A program made the position numbers and the translations under genes. Shown piece by piece: positions 43,653 through 53,951 of a stretch of DNA of 64,000 nucleotides; positions within the stretch are counted from its first letter, which is position 1; every line of letters starts with the position of its first letter. Under the pieces are notes generated by a model. That model was not told the origin of the DNA and ran no database searches. It worked only from the letters and a program-made list of their open reading frames with translations. The DNA comes from Hymenobacter crusticola (lineage in GTDB: Bacteria; Bacteroidota; Bacteroidia; Cytophagales; Hymenobacteraceae), in the NCBI RefSeq assembly GCF_002154225.1, contig NZ_MTSE01000002.1, positions 434,001 to 498,000 of the forward strand, given 5' to 3'.

Positions 43653-44045
43653 ATAGCAGAAAACGCGTAGTGGAATGGGAACAAAAGTAGATAGAAGTAG
43701 CGTAAGCAACATGCACGGAGCCTGCTACGTACTAAGCAAACTAAGTTTAGCTAGGTTATTGACCGGCACCGCGTATAACTTATAAATTTCGTGTATCCTA
43801 TTTGGCGGTTCGGGCGTATTCTGTTAACATTGCGTTAGCAAGCCGGCCGCTGATGCCGGGCCCGCAGTTAGTATTTCTCGCGTACGGCCCGTTTTCTTTC
43901 CAGCGCCTCCCCTACTATCACCCCGGGTTTCGTGCTATTCTCACTGTCGCGCGCCGTTCTGCGGCTACTCACCCTTGTCAGGTTTGATCTATAGTGCTCC
44001 ATTGCCGGTTCTGTGCCCTGTCCGTTTTTTCCTCCTGTTTAGTTT
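43653..44045. other. Divergent serS/rho intergenic region
   Basis: About 390 bases without a credible gene; it must hold both promoters. The stretch before rho (43800-44045) is C+T-rich on the plus strand, which could offer a Rho-binding leader, but I see no clear hairpin or known motif. Confidence 0.5.
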
Positions 44046-46292
44046 ATGTACAATATTGAAGAGTTGAAGGATCGACTGCTATCCGAGCTAAAGGAGATAG
44101 CAGAAGAGCTAAATGTTGGCAACTTCAAGAAACTCAGCAAGCAAGATCTGATTTATAAGATCTTAGATCAACAGGCGATTACGCCGACTGATAAGCTTCC
44201 TAAAAAAGTAAAATCGGCCAACGGTAAGGCAACCGATCAACCGTTCTCTGACGTGGCAGTGGCTGCACCGCCTGTAGAAGTGGTGGAAGCGGCTCCTGCC
44301 CCCGAACCAGCGGCCAATGGCCGGGCGGCGGCTGCAGCCCCTGCCCGGCGTGAGCCTGCCCCGCGGCGTAACCCGCGCGCTTCGCAGTCCGCTGTTGCTG
44401 CCCCTGCCGCTATAGCGAGCGAGGTAGAGGCTCCGGCCCTTGAAGCTGCTGCACCTAGCCCCGCGCCGGAGCCTACAGTAGCTCCAGAGCCCGCGACAGC
44501 CCCAGAAGCAGTAGCTGCGTCAGATGCAAATCCGCAAGACCTGACCGGTCCTAATCGTCCGGTGAAGATATACCAGCGGCCTGAACGCCGGACGCGCAAT
44601 GGCCGGGCATCGGAGAACGGTGCGGTAGCCGCGCCTGCTGCGGATGCTCAACCAGAATTCTCCTCAGATGCGCCAGCACCTAGCCCTGCCCCAGTAGTAG
44701 CCGAAACGCCGGAAGCTCCTGTAGTAGAAGCGCCTAGCGTTGAAACAGCAGTTACTGAAGCACCGGTTGCGGTGGAAGCAGTGGTAGCGCCCGCTCCCCG
44801 CGAACCGCGCCCTGAGCAGCCAACAGGATTTGTACGTGAAGGCCGCGAGCCACGCGAAAACCGCGAGTTTCAGCGCGAGCCACGAGAAAATCGTGATGGC
44901 CGTGAGCAGCGAAACGATGCTCCGCGCGAGCCACGTGAGTACCGTAATGATGCACCCCGCGACCGGGATAATCGCGAGCCACGTGCGTTGCGCACGGATG
45001 CGCCGCGTGAACCCCGCGAGCAGCGCGATGGCCTAGGCAACCGCGACCAACAGCAACGCCGCGATGATCGGTTTGCCGCCCGCGACCAACAGCGCCAACA
45101 GCGCCAAGGAGAAGTTCGGGAGCCACGCCAGGGGCAAGGTGACCAACAGCAGCCCCGGACGCCGCGTAACGATTTTGATATCACCATCAACAGCGAAGGC
45201 ACCCTGGAAATGATGCCCGATGGTGGCTATGGTTTCCTCCGCTCACCGTTCTACAACTACTTGTCGTCGCCCGACGATATTTATGTAGCGCCGCAGCAGG
45301 TAAAGCAATTTGCTCTGAAAGCAGGCGATACGGTGAAGTGCACCATCCGTCCGCCTCGCGAAGGCGAGAAATACTTCGCGCTAGTAAACGTGGAAGGCAT
45401 CAACGGCCGCACGGTGGAAGAAGCCCGCGACCGGATTCCGTTTAATAACTTGACGCCGTTGTTCGCTCAGGAGCGCCTGAAGCTAACGACCAAGTCGAGC
45501 TTACTAAGCACCCGGATTCTGGATTTGTTTGCTCCCATTGGTAAGGGCCAGCGTGGCCTGATCGTGGCGCAACCCAAAACGGGTAAGACGGTGCTGTTGC
45601 AAGAGGTAGCCAACGCCATTTCTGAGAATCACCCCGAGGTTTACCTCATGATTCTGCTCATTGATGAGCGCCCGGAAGAGGTAACCGACATGGCACGCTC
45701 GGTGAAAGCTGAAGTGCTCAGCTCGACCTTCGACGAGACGGCCGACCGCCATGTGAAGATTGCCACCATCGCGCTGGAAAAAGCAAAGCGCCTTGTAGAG
45801 TGCGGCCACGACGTCGTTATTCTGCTTGACTCCATCACACGCCTAGCTCGTGCCTACAACACGGTGCAGCCAGCTTCCGGCAAAATCCTATCGGGTGGTG
45901 TGGATGCTAACGCGTTGCACAAGCCCAAGCGTTTCTTCGGGGCAGCCCGCAACGTGGAAAATGGTGGTTCGCTCACCATCATTGCTACGGCGCTGATTGA
46001 AACCGGCTCGAAGATGGACGAAGTTATCTTCGAGGAATTCAAAGGTACCGGCAACATGGAATTGCAGCTCGACCGCAAGCTTGCCAACAAGCGGGTGTTC
46101 CCAGCCATCGATATTCCAGCTTCCGGCACTCGTCGCGAAGACCTGCTCATGGGCAAGGACGAACTCAGCCGCATTTGGGTGCTGCGCAAGTTCATGTCGG
46201 ACATGACGGCTATTGAGGCCATGGAGTTCCTGAAAGACCGTATCAAAGGCACCAAGAGCAATGAAGAGTTCTTGGTTTCAATGAACGGCTAG
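44046..46292 (+). CDS. rho: Transcription termination factor Rho with a large disordered insert
   Basis: 748 residues, against about 420 in E. coli. Residues 1-45 are the Rho N-terminal helical domain ([33 protein letters not shown]). About 300 low-complexity residues follow: first Ala/Pro/Glu-rich, then Arg/Glu/Asp/Asn-rich ([18 protein letters not shown] type). The RNA-binding cold-shock fold follows ([21 protein letters not shown]), then the ATPase with P-loop [24 protein letters not shown] and the arginine-finger region [15 protein letters not shown]. All catalytic parts are intact. Bacteroidota Rho commonly has such inserts. A palindromic terminator follows the gene. Confidence 0.97.
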   Translation: MYNIEELKDRLLSELKEIAEELNVGNFKKLSKQDLIYKILDQQAITPTDKLPKKVKSANGKATDQPFSDVAVAAPPVEVVEAAPAPEPAANGRAAAAAPARREPAPRRNPRASQSAVAAPAAIASEVEAPALEAAAPSPAPEPTVAPEPATAPEAVAASDANPQDLTGPNRPVKIYQRPERRTRNGRASENGAVAAPAADAQPEFSSDAPAPSPAPVVAETPEAPVVEAPSVETAVTEAPVAVEAVVAPAPREPRPEQPTGFVREGREPRENREFQREPRENRDGREQRNDAPREPREYRNDAPRDRDNREPRALRTDAPREPREQRDGLGNRDQQQRRDDRFAARDQQRQQRQGEVREPRQGQGDQQQPRTPRNDFDITINSEGTLEMMPDGGYGFLRSPFYNYLSSPDDIYVAPQQVKQFALKAGDTVKCTIRPPREGEKYFALVNVEGINGRTVEEARDRIPFNNLTPLFAQERLKLTTKSSLLSTRILDLFAPIGKGQRGLIVAQPKTGKTVLLQEVANAISENHPEVYLMILLIDERPEEVTDMARSVKAEVLSSTFDETADRHVKIATIALEKAKRLVECGHDVVILLDSITRLARAYNTVQPASGKILSGGVDANALHKPKRFFGAARNVENGGSLTIIATALIETGSKMDEVIFEEFKGTGNMELQLDRKLANKRVFPAIDIPASGTRREDLLMGKDELSRIWVLRKFMSDMTAIEAMEFLKDRIKGTKSNEEFLVSMNG

Positions 46293-46302
46293 GTCGTATA
46301 AA

Positions 46303-46357
46303 ATGCTCAAACGAAAAGCGCCAACCCGGTAAGGGTTGGCGCTTTTCGTTTGAGCAT
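46303..46357 (+). terminator. Terminator after rho with 25-bp arms
   Basis: Arms 46303-46327 and 46333-46357 are perfect. The core GCGCCAACCC/GGGTTGGCGC has A/T stretches within the stem. Confidence 0.85.
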
Positions 46358-46533
46358 CCTTGAAGATATAAAGAAGTAGAAGCTAGGTAGCGTAAAAACC
46401 TGTTCTGCGTCGCACTGTAGCGGGCATAAATTAAGCGCGTCCGTTGTTCAGCTGTTATCACTACTTCATCGCCGCTCAAGCTAGGTACAAGAGAGCCGTT
46501 CTAACATTTACTCCGTTAGCTAGTTTTTCGCTC

Positions 46534-47196
46534 ATGGAACCCGAAATCGACCTGCCCGAGCTACTCTATATCTACGACCCGTTGTGCAGCTGGTGCTACG
46601 GCATGACGCCCGTTATCCAACGCATTCAAGCTGAATTTGAGGGGCGTATCAATGTTTCGGTGCTGAATGGGGGCATGGTAACGGGCGAGCAGGTGGGGCC
46701 AATTCGTGCCAAATGGCCTCAACTCGAAACGGCTCTGCCCGAGTTGGCGCGCATTACAGGCGCACGATTCGGCGAAGCTTTCCGAACCCTAGGTCAGCAA
46801 GGAGACTATGTGCTAAACTCAGAGCTGCCGTGTCGGGCGCTCGTCGTTTTCCGCCAACTGGATGTAACGCAAAACCGCGCTGTTCATTTCGCGCATGCTA
46901 TTCAGCAGGCCTTGTTTGAAGACGGCAAGGATCTGAACGATCCCGCGACTTACAACGCATTGGTTGCGCCGTATGGCATCGAAGCAGAGGCTTTCCAGCA
47001 ACTATTAGCTACTGCACAAAAAGCGGTACGTCAAGAATTTGCCGCCGTAGCTCAAATCGGCGTCAAAGGCTTTCCTACTTCTATTCTGCGCCTAGGCAAC
47101 CAAGGCTACCTATTAGCCCAGGGCTTTCAGCGCTATGAGGTATTTGCCTCGGGGCTGGAGCTAGCTTTGTTGCAGGCTGACGAAGAAGCAAAGTAA
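46534..47196 (+). CDS. DsbA-family dithiol oxidoreductase-like protein
   Basis: 220 residues from MEPEIDLPELLYIYDPLCSWCYG at 46534; thirty further upstream codons have no support. The thioredoxin-like DsbA fold with helical insertion shows the CSWC active site (residues about 18-21) and the cis-Pro-like GVKGFPTSILRLG near the end. LNGGMVTGEQVGPIRAKW is typical of the cytosolic DsbA/FrnE-like branch. There is no signal peptide, so it is probably cytosolic and may be an isomerase or stress-related oxidoreductase rather than a periplasmic DsbA. Confidence 0.88.
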   Translation: MEPEIDLPELLYIYDPLCSWCYGMTPVIQRIQAEFEGRINVSVLNGGMVTGEQVGPIRAKWPQLETALPELARITGARFGEAFRTLGQQGDYVLNSELPCRALVVFRQLDVTQNRAVHFAHAIQQALFEDGKDLNDPATYNALVAPYGIEAEAFQQLLATAQKAVRQEFAAVAQIGVKGFPTSILRLGNQGYLLAQGFQRYEVFASGLELALLQADEEAK

Positions 47197-47215
47197 CCTA
47201 GCTTTTGGCTGAAGC

Positions 47216-47836
47216 TCAACCGCCAGTACTACCTAGCTTTACCACCTGCTTCTTCAGCGGCGACCACGCGATCCGGCGGGTTTCTTCCTTACCTACTAAG
47301 TAGCGGAAGCCAATGGCATCGGCGCGGTTATGTAGGTCGTCCCAGGTGGCGCGGTCGAGTTGGCCAGGCTGGTATTTTTCGTTTTTAGCCAGGGCTGGCT
47401 GCTGAAAATTTTCGTCAGCAAAAAACTCGTCGATCCGCTTCTTTACAAAAGCTTCGCGCTCGGTTTGGGTGGCACTAGGTCCTTGCATCTCATACACCAT
47501 AGCTGCTTCCAAATCGGGGGCGGTGAGCACCTCTCGGAAGATAACTTGCCCGCTGGCGTCGGTGATGGTAAAGCTAGCTTCGCCGCTGAGTAAGTTGGGT
47601 CCGCGCAGCGTGAGCATAAACACATCGGGCGTAGAAGGAGAGGAGAAGAGGTGCTTGCGCTGCACCGTCTTCAACGTATCCGATTGGGCATTCACCTTGG
47701 CAGCGCGGGCCGTATCCATTGGTTCGGCAGTTGAAGCGGTGTCGGCTGTGGGTGCAGTAGTGCGGGCCTGTCGGGCATCGGGTGTCGAGCAAGCAGCCAA
47801 TAGCAACAGCAGCAGCAAAGGTGTGGTAAAGCGCAT
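47216..47836 (-). CDS. Lipoprotein of unknown function
   Basis: A 206-residue protein with a lipoprotein signal MRFTTPLLLLLLLAACSTP (Cys 16). A Thr/Ala-rich linker (residues 20-60, ARTTAPTADTASTAEPMDT) precedes a C-terminal domain from about 60 on (VFMLTLRGPNLLSGEASFTITDASGQVIFREVL) that looks beta-sandwich-like and ends with a helical region FVKKRIDEFFADENFQQPAL. I do not recognise the family. It converges with the DsbA-family gene 20 bases away. Confidence 0.75.
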   Translation of the reverse strand: MRFTTPLLLLLLLAACSTPDARQARTTAPTADTASTAEPMDTARAAKVNAQSDTLKTVQRKHLFSSPSTPDVFMLTLRGPNLLSGEASFTITDASGQVIFREVLTAPDLEAAMVYEMQGPSATQTEREAFVKKRIDEFFADENFQQPALAKNEKYQPGQLDRATWDDLHNRADAIGFRYLVGKEETRRIAWSPLKKQVVKLGSTGG

Positions 47837-47931
47837 AACCTGACAGCGTTAGCAAGGTAACTGTTGAGCCAAAAACCTAGGTGCTACAAACGAAACAGAC
47901 GCAGACAAGTTACAGATAGGGCAAAAGCAAA

Positions 47932-47962
47932 AATCCCTTCCGCCGGGTAGGCAGAAGGGATT
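47932..47962 (-). terminator. Terminator at the end of the polysaccharide utilization locus
   Basis: 9-bp arms AATCCCTTC (47932-47940) and GAAGGGATT (47954-47962) around a GC-rich loop, followed by a T-rich tract on the minus strand. It lies 30 bases beyond the SusD stop. Confidence 0.75.
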
Positions 47963-47991
47963 GTAGGCCGAAGTTGAGTGGAAAAGTCTTG

Positions 47992-49803
47992 TTATTGCAG
48001 CGGATCGAAGGAACCGGCTGGCCAACCTAGGGTCTGCTTCAAGCTAGGATTGTTGTCAATAGCCTGTTGAGGCAAAGCGAAGAAGTAGTACTTCGAATCC
48101 CATTTGAGGATTCTGGGGCTGGGATCTAGGTCCTTAACAGTAATATCGAAGTAATCTGTGTAGGCTTTGTCTAGGTTCACGTTATCACGAGTGGTAGTGA
48201 AATCAGCTGGAACACCTGTTGTTTTCAGCGCGATTTCGACTCTACGACGGCGTTTATTGTTTAGCGTCGATTCAAATAGTTTATGACGACGCAAATCCCA
48301 GAAGCGCTTGCCCTCGAAGGCAAATTCGATTTGCCGCTCGTAAAGAATAGCTTCGAGCATTTCGGCCTGACTCATACCGGCTTTCAAACCGTAGTTGCCA
48401 TCAGCACCTGCTTCGATGCCTGCTCGCTTCCGAATGGCTTTTAGCTGGTCGTAGGCTTCGGGCAAGCGGTTGATACCGCACGCACTTTCAGCTAGGTTTA
48501 AGAGCACTTCTGCGTAGCGAATCTCAATCCAATCGGTGCCGACATACTGCGCATCGCCGGTGGCTACGGTTGGGTTGATGGCTTTACGCGTGTAGAAGCC
48601 TGTGTTGGTAGCCGTCCGCTCTACGCTTTTGCCTTTCTCTAAGTACGTCCAGAGCTTGTACGAATTATTGCCGTTCAGTGGCCACGTTGCTCCATTATAG
48701 GCAATGGTCTTATCGAAACGTGGGTCACGGTTCTTGTAGAAGAGCTGCTGCGTGTAGCTGTACTTCGTCGATTGGCCAGGCTTTTTGCCATCAAGCATCG
48801 GGAAAGCACTTACGATGTCCCAAGTCGGCTGCCAGGAGCCACCACCCGTACCGGTGTAGGCTGGGCGGGCACTGTTATCGTAGCCGTTAGGTTTCCTTAC
48901 TTGGTCGCCGGTGGCTGTGTTGAAGCCAGTGATCATCACTGCTTCTTGGTTGCTTGCGCTTTCCGTGAACCACAGCTGGTCGAAGGAAGGGTGCAGGCTG
49001 TAGCCATTAGCACTCAGGATAGCAACCGCTTGTTTGCTGGCGTCATAAGCATCCTGCCACCGAGCAGAGTTGTTGGATGGGTTGAACTGCGGGCTAGCAT
49101 AGTAAAGCAGCGCACGGGCTTTGAACGCGGCGGCGGCCCCTTTCGTGATTTTGCCCCACTCAGCAGCGGTCCACCTACCTGGCAAGAACATGATAGCCGA
49201 ATCAAGGTCACTTTTGATCAGCGCAAATGTTTCGGCGGTGGTATTGCGGGGTAGATACGCCGCGGCGCGCGCATCTTCGCCAACGGCATCCAAAGGCTTT
49301 GTGATAAGCGGAACCCCGCCGTAAAGGCGTACTAAGTCGAAATAGCGCCAGGCACGAAAGAAGTAAGCTTGGGCACGTAGGCGGTTTTTGGTGCCCTGTA
49401 AGAGCGAGCCCCGGTTTGCATCTCGCAAGAAAGAATTGATCAGCCGGATCTTACCGTAATTATTGGTGGGACTTAGTCCAGTGCCAAAATCCTGGATGTC
49501 GTTGGGCTGTAGGGTGCCCTCCAACAACCTAGCTTCGAGCGAAGAGACGTTTGTGTTCGCACACTCGTCCGACAGGTTACTAGGGTTGATGCTATTTAGA
49601 CCGATGGTGCCCTGCCCAGCCCAGCCCGGTAAGTTTTGGTCGTAGATAACGCTGAGGTTGAGGTTGGCGAGGGTTGAGTCGCCAAACACTAAAGTTGGGT
49701 TGGCAGCCCCTAGGTCAACTTTGTCGAGTACCTTCTCGCAGCTGGTTAGCAGCATGAGCAAGGCAGCGCAAGCAGTAGCCGTGCTTTTCAAGCAAATATT
49801 CAT
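47992..49803 (-). CDS. SusD/RagB-family outer membrane lipoprotein
   Basis: 603 residues from MNICLKSTATACAALLMLLTSCEK at 49803, giving a lipobox Cys at 22. The frame's earlier ATG at 49827 overlaps the end of SusC and is less likely. SusD domain features: TPR-like helices RLRAQAYFFRAWRYFDLVRLYGGVPLI (in two parts), DLDSAIMFLPGRW and the RagB C-terminal half with ILYERQIEFAFEGKRFWDLRRH (in pieces). This surface lipoprotein caps the SusC pore and binds the glycan. The gene follows susC by 13 bases, the usual coupling. Expected ligand, from the adjacent lyase, is a pectic oligosaccharide. Confidence 0.95.
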   Translation of the reverse strand: MNICLKSTATACAALLMLLTSCEKVLDKVDLGAANPTLVFGDSTLANLNLSVIYDQNLPGWAGQGTIGLNSINPSNLSDECANTNVSSLEARLLEGTLQPNDIQDFGTGLSPTNNYGKIRLINSFLRDANRGSLLQGTKNRLRAQAYFFRAWRYFDLVRLYGGVPLITKPLDAVGEDARAAAYLPRNTTAETFALIKSDLDSAIMFLPGRWTAAEWGKITKGAAAAFKARALLYYASPQFNPSNNSARWQDAYDASKQAVAILSANGYSLHPSFDQLWFTESASNQEAVMITGFNTATGDQVRKPNGYDNSARPAYTGTGGGSWQPTWDIVSAFPMLDGKKPGQSTKYSYTQQLFYKNRDPRFDKTIAYNGATWPLNGNNSYKLWTYLEKGKSVERTATNTGFYTRKAINPTVATGDAQYVGTDWIEIRYAEVLLNLAESACGINRLPEAYDQLKAIRKRAGIEAGADGNYGLKAGMSQAEMLEAILYERQIEFAFEGKRFWDLRRHKLFESTLNNKRRRRVEIALKTTGVPADFTTTRDNVNLDKAYTDYFDITVKDLDPSPRILKWDSKYYFFALPQQAIDNNPSLKQTLGWPAGSFDPLQ

Positions 49804-49816
49804 TTCTACAAAAAGA

Positions 49817-52800
49817 TTACAGGCCAACGTTCAAACCCAAGGACAGCGAGCGGATGGTGGGGTAGTTGTCGAAGCCACCACCGTACACTTTGTAGCTGTA
49901 GGGATTATAGAAATTGAGCGGGTTCACAGCCACGAAGAATAGCTTGACGCTGCTCATGCCCACTTTGCTGGCTAGTTGCACCGGGAAAGTGTACGAAACA
50001 GTAGCGTTGCGCATACCAGCCGTGAAACCATTGCGAAGCCAGTAGGCGGAGTTCACATCGTAGCTTTGCACGTAGGCTGGGCTTGGATACTTGGCATCCG
50101 TATGATCGGCCCGCCAGTGGTCAGCCCAGAAATCAGGGCGGTTCGAGGTAACGGTTCCTTGCTTACGAGCGGCACCTTCCACCTGAGCCGGAGCGCCAAA
50201 AGAAGCTCCCATGACTACTTGGATGCTCAGCCCCCGATACGTCATGCTGGGGTTGAAGCCGATGCTGTAGTTGTTGTTCTGCCGTTTGGAGATATACTCC
50301 TGGTCCACCTCTGTGATAATGCCGTCGGGCTCCGTGTATTGGCCGTTGGCATCTTTGGGGCCGCGAAGGTCCTGGTAGTAGAGCATGCCAGGCGCCGGCG
50401 CTTTTCCGAAGATGGTATAGCCTTTATGAGCATCTACGTAGTCTTTTACCTCCTGATCAGTGCGGAACATACCTAGGTAGCGGTAGCCCTCAATACCTAG
50501 GTTGGTGGTGCGGCCCGTAGGGTCGTTCCACTGGCCAACCTTGCCTTTATCTACGTCGATCTTAATGGACTTGGCGTCGTTCCAGGTTAGGAACGTGTTG
50601 ATGCGATACGACCAGTCTGCGGTGATTTTGTCGCCGTAGCCCAGCGATATTTCGTAGCCGTAAGCATTTACTGTTGAGAAGTTTTCGGAGGGTAGCGTGG
50701 CGCCAATTAGGAGCGGAGCAGAAGCGCTCAGGGCCGTTAGCATGTTGTAACGGTGGTCATAGAATGCATCTACCGTGAACGACAACCGGTTGCCTAGCAT
50801 CTGCATATCGATGCCCGCATTATACTTGATGTTATCGTCCCAACGTGCTTCGCGGTTGGCAATGGCGTTTTTGGGTTGTACCCCTATGCCTTTGTCTGCG
50901 TTGTTGAACACAGCTCCTTTACCTAGCAGAATATCATAGCTCTGTAGCCACTGATACGCCTTGGTAGCATCACCACCGAGGTGACCCACCGAACCCCGGA
51001 ACTTAAGGAAGTTGATGGGGCGAATATTATTTTTGAAGAAGGACTCGTCGGAGATAATCCAGCCGGCCGATATGGAGGGGAAAACACCCCACCGATACTC
51101 CGGCGCAAAGTTGGTGGAGGCGTCGTAGCGCACCGATGCTTCGAGTAGGTAGCGGTTGTCGAAGTTGTAGTTCAGACGACCCGCGTACGACAGGTTAGCC
51201 GTTTTAACTTCGCTCTCCGTAGTCGTAGTAGTACCTAGGGCGAAGTTCATGTTGTCGTAGCCGCCTTGTACAACGCCTTCCTTCATGCCGGTCAGCTCGT
51301 CGCGGTGGTACTCGGCTTGCTCAAAGAATGCAATAGCCGATACCTGGTGCCGCCCAAACTTACGGTCGTAGTTGATGTAGCCGTTTACCTGATAGTTATC
51401 GTAGTAAGAGGGATTGAGGCGCACCCGGTCCCCGTTGTTCAGCGAAACTGTCCGTGTCACTGGGCCGCCGTAGATGTGCTTATTGGTACCTAGCATATCG
51501 AACTGGTACACATTGTAGCGGGTGCCGTACTGCTTACCAAAGCTATTATCCATGGTTTTGCTGTACACGGCCCGCACCTTCAAGCCTTTGATGAAAGGCA
51601 GTTCGTAGTCGAGGGAGGCATTCAGGTTGAAGCCTGAGTTGCGCGTGAGGCTGTAGTTGTTCAGCTTCTGTACTTCGAAGAAGTGAAAAGCATCTAGGGT
51701 ATTGGTGTTGCTGCTAGTGGATAGCAGTACGGGCAAGCCATCTACATAAGGCACGCTGAACTGCGGAGTGTAGAGCAGGCTCCGCATGTCGTTCTCGGGG
51801 TTTTCACTACCCTGCTTCAGGAAGTACATCTTCTTCTGAGCTAGGTCCCCGCTGAGTATCATACTCGCCCGCAAACCCCGCGTGATGTTCACATCGGTGC
51901 TGGCCCGGAACGTCCACTTGTTAGCATTGATATTATCAAAGTTGGCGTTCTGGTAGTTGTATGATACCCCCGCAAAGTACGTAGCTCGCTCGCTGCCCCC
52001 GCTCACGTTTAGCGCGTGGCGCGTCACGACGGCAGGCTTCCAAGCTGCCTTCAACCAATTGAAGTTGTGCTGCTTGAAGTAGTCAAGCTCATCCTGGGTG
52101 TAGTAAAGTTGTGAAGTAGGCGCTACACCGTTGGTGAAGTTGAGGTCGTTGAGGTAACCGGCTTGTTCGTACCCGCTCATCATGCTAGGTAGTCGTACGG
52201 CATCGGCAGTACCAGCCGAGCCGCTGTAGCTGAACTTAGGCGCGCCGGCTTTGCCACGCTTCGTAGTCACCAGCACCACGCCTTGGTTGCCACGGGCGCC
52301 GTAGATAGCGGCAGCCGCATCCTTCAGTACCGAAATCGATTCGACCTCTGATTGGTCGAGTACGTTGAAGTCGTCCTCTGTCCGAACAATGTTGTCGATG
52401 ACGAACAACGGACGTAAAGTGCCACCGTCTTTCGACAGGATAACGGGGTTACGTACGGTGATCTGGCCGTTGTCGCCGGGGCGACCCGTACCACCGCTCA
52501 CGCCCACGCCGGGCAATTGGCCCACCAGCGTAGTCGATAAGCTACCAACAGGCAGTTCTTCAATGGCTTTCATGTTGACCTGCGCCACGGAGCCCGTCAG
52601 GTTGACCTTCGTTTGGGCGCCGTAACCAACGACTACCACTTCGTTCAGGGCGGCCGCGTCGTCTATGAGGGTAATAGTGACAATAGCACGGCCATTCACC
52701 GCAACTTCTTGGGTTTTGAAGCCAATAGAGCTAAACACCAAGGTTTCTTTGCCGGTCGCTAGCTCGAGGCGGTAGGAGCCGTCGGGGTTCGTAACGGTGC

Positions 52801-53041
52801 CGTTCTTCGTGCCTTTTACCACCACCGTTACGCCCGGAATACCAGCACCCTTGGCATCTTTTACCGTACCGCCCACGCCATTAGCCACAGGCGTATCGGT
52901 GAGCCGGTAGAAAGTAGGCTCGGATGAACTAGCAGCATAGGTGGCGGGAATCCCGAGCAGAAACCCGGCTAGTAGCGCACAGGCTAAGCGGGTAGGAGGG
53001 CTTAGAGTAGGTGGGAGCTGCGCTTGTAGATGATGGATCAT
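49817..53041 (-). CDS. SusC/RagA-family TonB-linked outer membrane protein
   Basis: 1074 residues with a signal peptide (about 1-36, ending ATYAA). A carboxypeptidase-regulatory domain (GVGGTVKDAKGAGIPGVTVVV) precedes the TonB-dependent plug with the SusC signature (LNEVVVVGYGAQTK, GRPGDNGQITVRNP, ISVLKDAAAAIYGARGNQGVVLVTTK in pieces). A large barrel then ends with GGFDNYPTIRSLSLGLNVGL. It imports oligosaccharides together with the adjacent SusD using TonB energy. The locus carries no sigma/anti-sigma pair and this SusC has no STN domain, so induction must come from elsewhere. Confidence 0.96.
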   Translation of the reverse strand: MIHHLQAQLPPTLSPPTRLACALLAGFLLGIPATYAASSSEPTFYRLTDTPVANGVGGTVKDAKGAGIPGVTVVVKGTKNGTVTNPDGSYRLELATGKETLVFSSIGFKTQEVAVNGRAIVTITLIDDAAALNEVVVVGYGAQTKVNLTGSVAQVNMKAIEELPVGSLSTTLVGQLPGVGVSGGTGRPGDNGQITVRNPVILSKDGGTLRPLFVIDNIVRTEDDFNVLDQSEVESISVLKDAAAAIYGARGNQGVVLVTTKRGKAGAPKFSYSGSAGTADAVRLPSMMSGYEQAGYLNDLNFTNGVAPTSQLYYTQDELDYFKQHNFNWLKAAWKPAVVTRHALNVSGGSERATYFAGVSYNYQNANFDNINANKWTFRASTDVNITRGLRASMILSGDLAQKKMYFLKQGSENPENDMRSLLYTPQFSVPYVDGLPVLLSTSSNTNTLDAFHFFEVQKLNNYSLTRNSGFNLNASLDYELPFIKGLKVRAVYSKTMDNSFGKQYGTRYNVYQFDMLGTNKHIYGGPVTRTVSLNNGDRVRLNPSYYDNYQVNGYINYDRKFGRHQVSAIAFFEQAEYHRDELTGMKEGVVQGGYDNMNFALGTTTTTESEVKTANLSYAGRLNYNFDNRYLLEASVRYDASTNFAPEYRWGVFPSISAGWIISDESFFKNNIRPINFLKFRGSVGHLGGDATKAYQWLQSYDILLGKGAVFNNADKGIGVQPKNAIANREARWDDNIKYNAGIDMQMLGNRLSFTVDAFYDHRYNMLTALSASAPLLIGATLPSENFSTVNAYGYEISLGYGDKITADWSYRINTFLTWNDAKSIKIDVDKGKVGQWNDPTGRTTNLGIEGYRYLGMFRTDQEVKDYVDAHKGYTIFGKAPAPGMLYYQDLRGPKDANGQYTEPDGIITEVDQEYISKRQNNNYSIGFNPSMTYRGLSIQVVMGASFGAPAQVEGAARKQGTVTSNRPDFWADHWRADHTDAKYPSPAYVQSYDVNSAYWLRNGFTAGMRNATVSYTFPVQLASKVGMSSVKLFFVAVNPLNFYNPYSYKVYGGGFDNYPTIRSLSLGLNVGL

Positions 53042-53082
53042 AGCAAATGGATGGGGAGTTAAAATCGTACAATCCGCTGGGG

Positions 53083-53763
53083 CTAGTTGCTGGGAGTTTC
53101 GGCGCGGGCGCGGCGCTCTGCCCAGTCCTTTCCGGCCTGCTTCATGTCGACACCTTGCGCGGACAAGTAGTTGTTGATGCGGCCTTTATACTTGCCAAAC
53201 CAAGCATGTTTTTCCTTCGAGGAGCCCGCGTCCATGGCGTGTTCGCGCGCTTCAGTTAGCCAGGCCATGATTTGCGTTTTCTGCGCTTCCGTCAGATCGG
53301 GCAACATTTCCTGGTAGGCTTTCATCGTGATGGGCAGCACAGCGTAGGTCATGCCATCCTTCACTTGATCGACCTGGCTAGAGGTAAGCGTGCGGCTAAG
53401 CTTGCCCAGGTACTTTTTGTGCAGCTTATCACGCGATGCAGCTACCGCAGCCTCTATTTTCTTTTTCTCGTCGGCTGTGTTTTCCCCTTGGGGTTTGACT
53501 TTTAGGGCGGCTAGCTGAGCATCTTGTTTTTCTTGTAGCTCGTTGAGCTCCCGGTACTGATTCGCAATGGCGTCGCGCACTTGCGGCGCTTTCTTCGCGT
53601 CTAGGCCTTCAATCTTTGCTACAATCTTATCGGCCCGCTCGTTGATGGTGCGCGTGTAAGCAGCCTCTGCCGACTCCGTGGGTTGAGCTTGTGCAAAAGT
53701 TAGGTTACTAACTGAGCCGGAAAGGATTGCGGCAAGAAGAAGACTTCGAAGAGCGTTGTGCAT
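53083..53763 (-). CDS. DUF3826 family secreted protein
   Basis: A 226-residue protein. A signal peptide (MHNALRSLLLAAILSGSVSNLTFAQ) is followed by a mostly helical domain with charged stretches (NERADKIVAKIEGLDAKKA, LNELQEKQDAQLAALKVKPQ) and AWFGKYKGRINNYLSAQG. DUF3826 proteins are, to my knowledge, typically encoded in Bacteroidota polysaccharide loci for pectin-like substrates; their role is unknown. It lies directly before susC (42-base gap), reading in the same direction. Confidence 0.85.
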   Translation of the reverse strand: MHNALRSLLLAAILSGSVSNLTFAQAQPTESAEAAYTRTINERADKIVAKIEGLDAKKAPQVRDAIANQYRELNELQEKQDAQLAALKVKPQGENTADEKKKIEAAVAASRDKLHKKYLGKLSRTLTSSQVDQVKDGMTYAVLPITMKAYQEMLPDLTEAQKTQIMAWLTEAREHAMDAGSSKEKHAWFGKYKGRINNYLSAQGVDMKQAGKDWAERRARAETPSN

Positions 53764-53951
53764 AGTGTGTTTGTAACTGCGAGAATGGTAGCAAGTTACA
53801 TTCTATTGCCCGACGCCTATATCCAGTTTTTTACCAACTTATTGTAGGAAATTACCATACATGAAGCTAAGGTGAAGCTCATGAGCGGGTGAACTCTACA
53901 AGGATACCGCAAACGTTACCGATATTATTCAAGAAACAGAATTCGGGCGGA

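Noticed and set aside
43802..43987. Open frame between serS and rho
   Set aside because: No protein features; region needed for two promoters.
44237..45202. Minus-strand frames over the Rho insert
   Set aside because: Mirror of low-complexity coding sequence.
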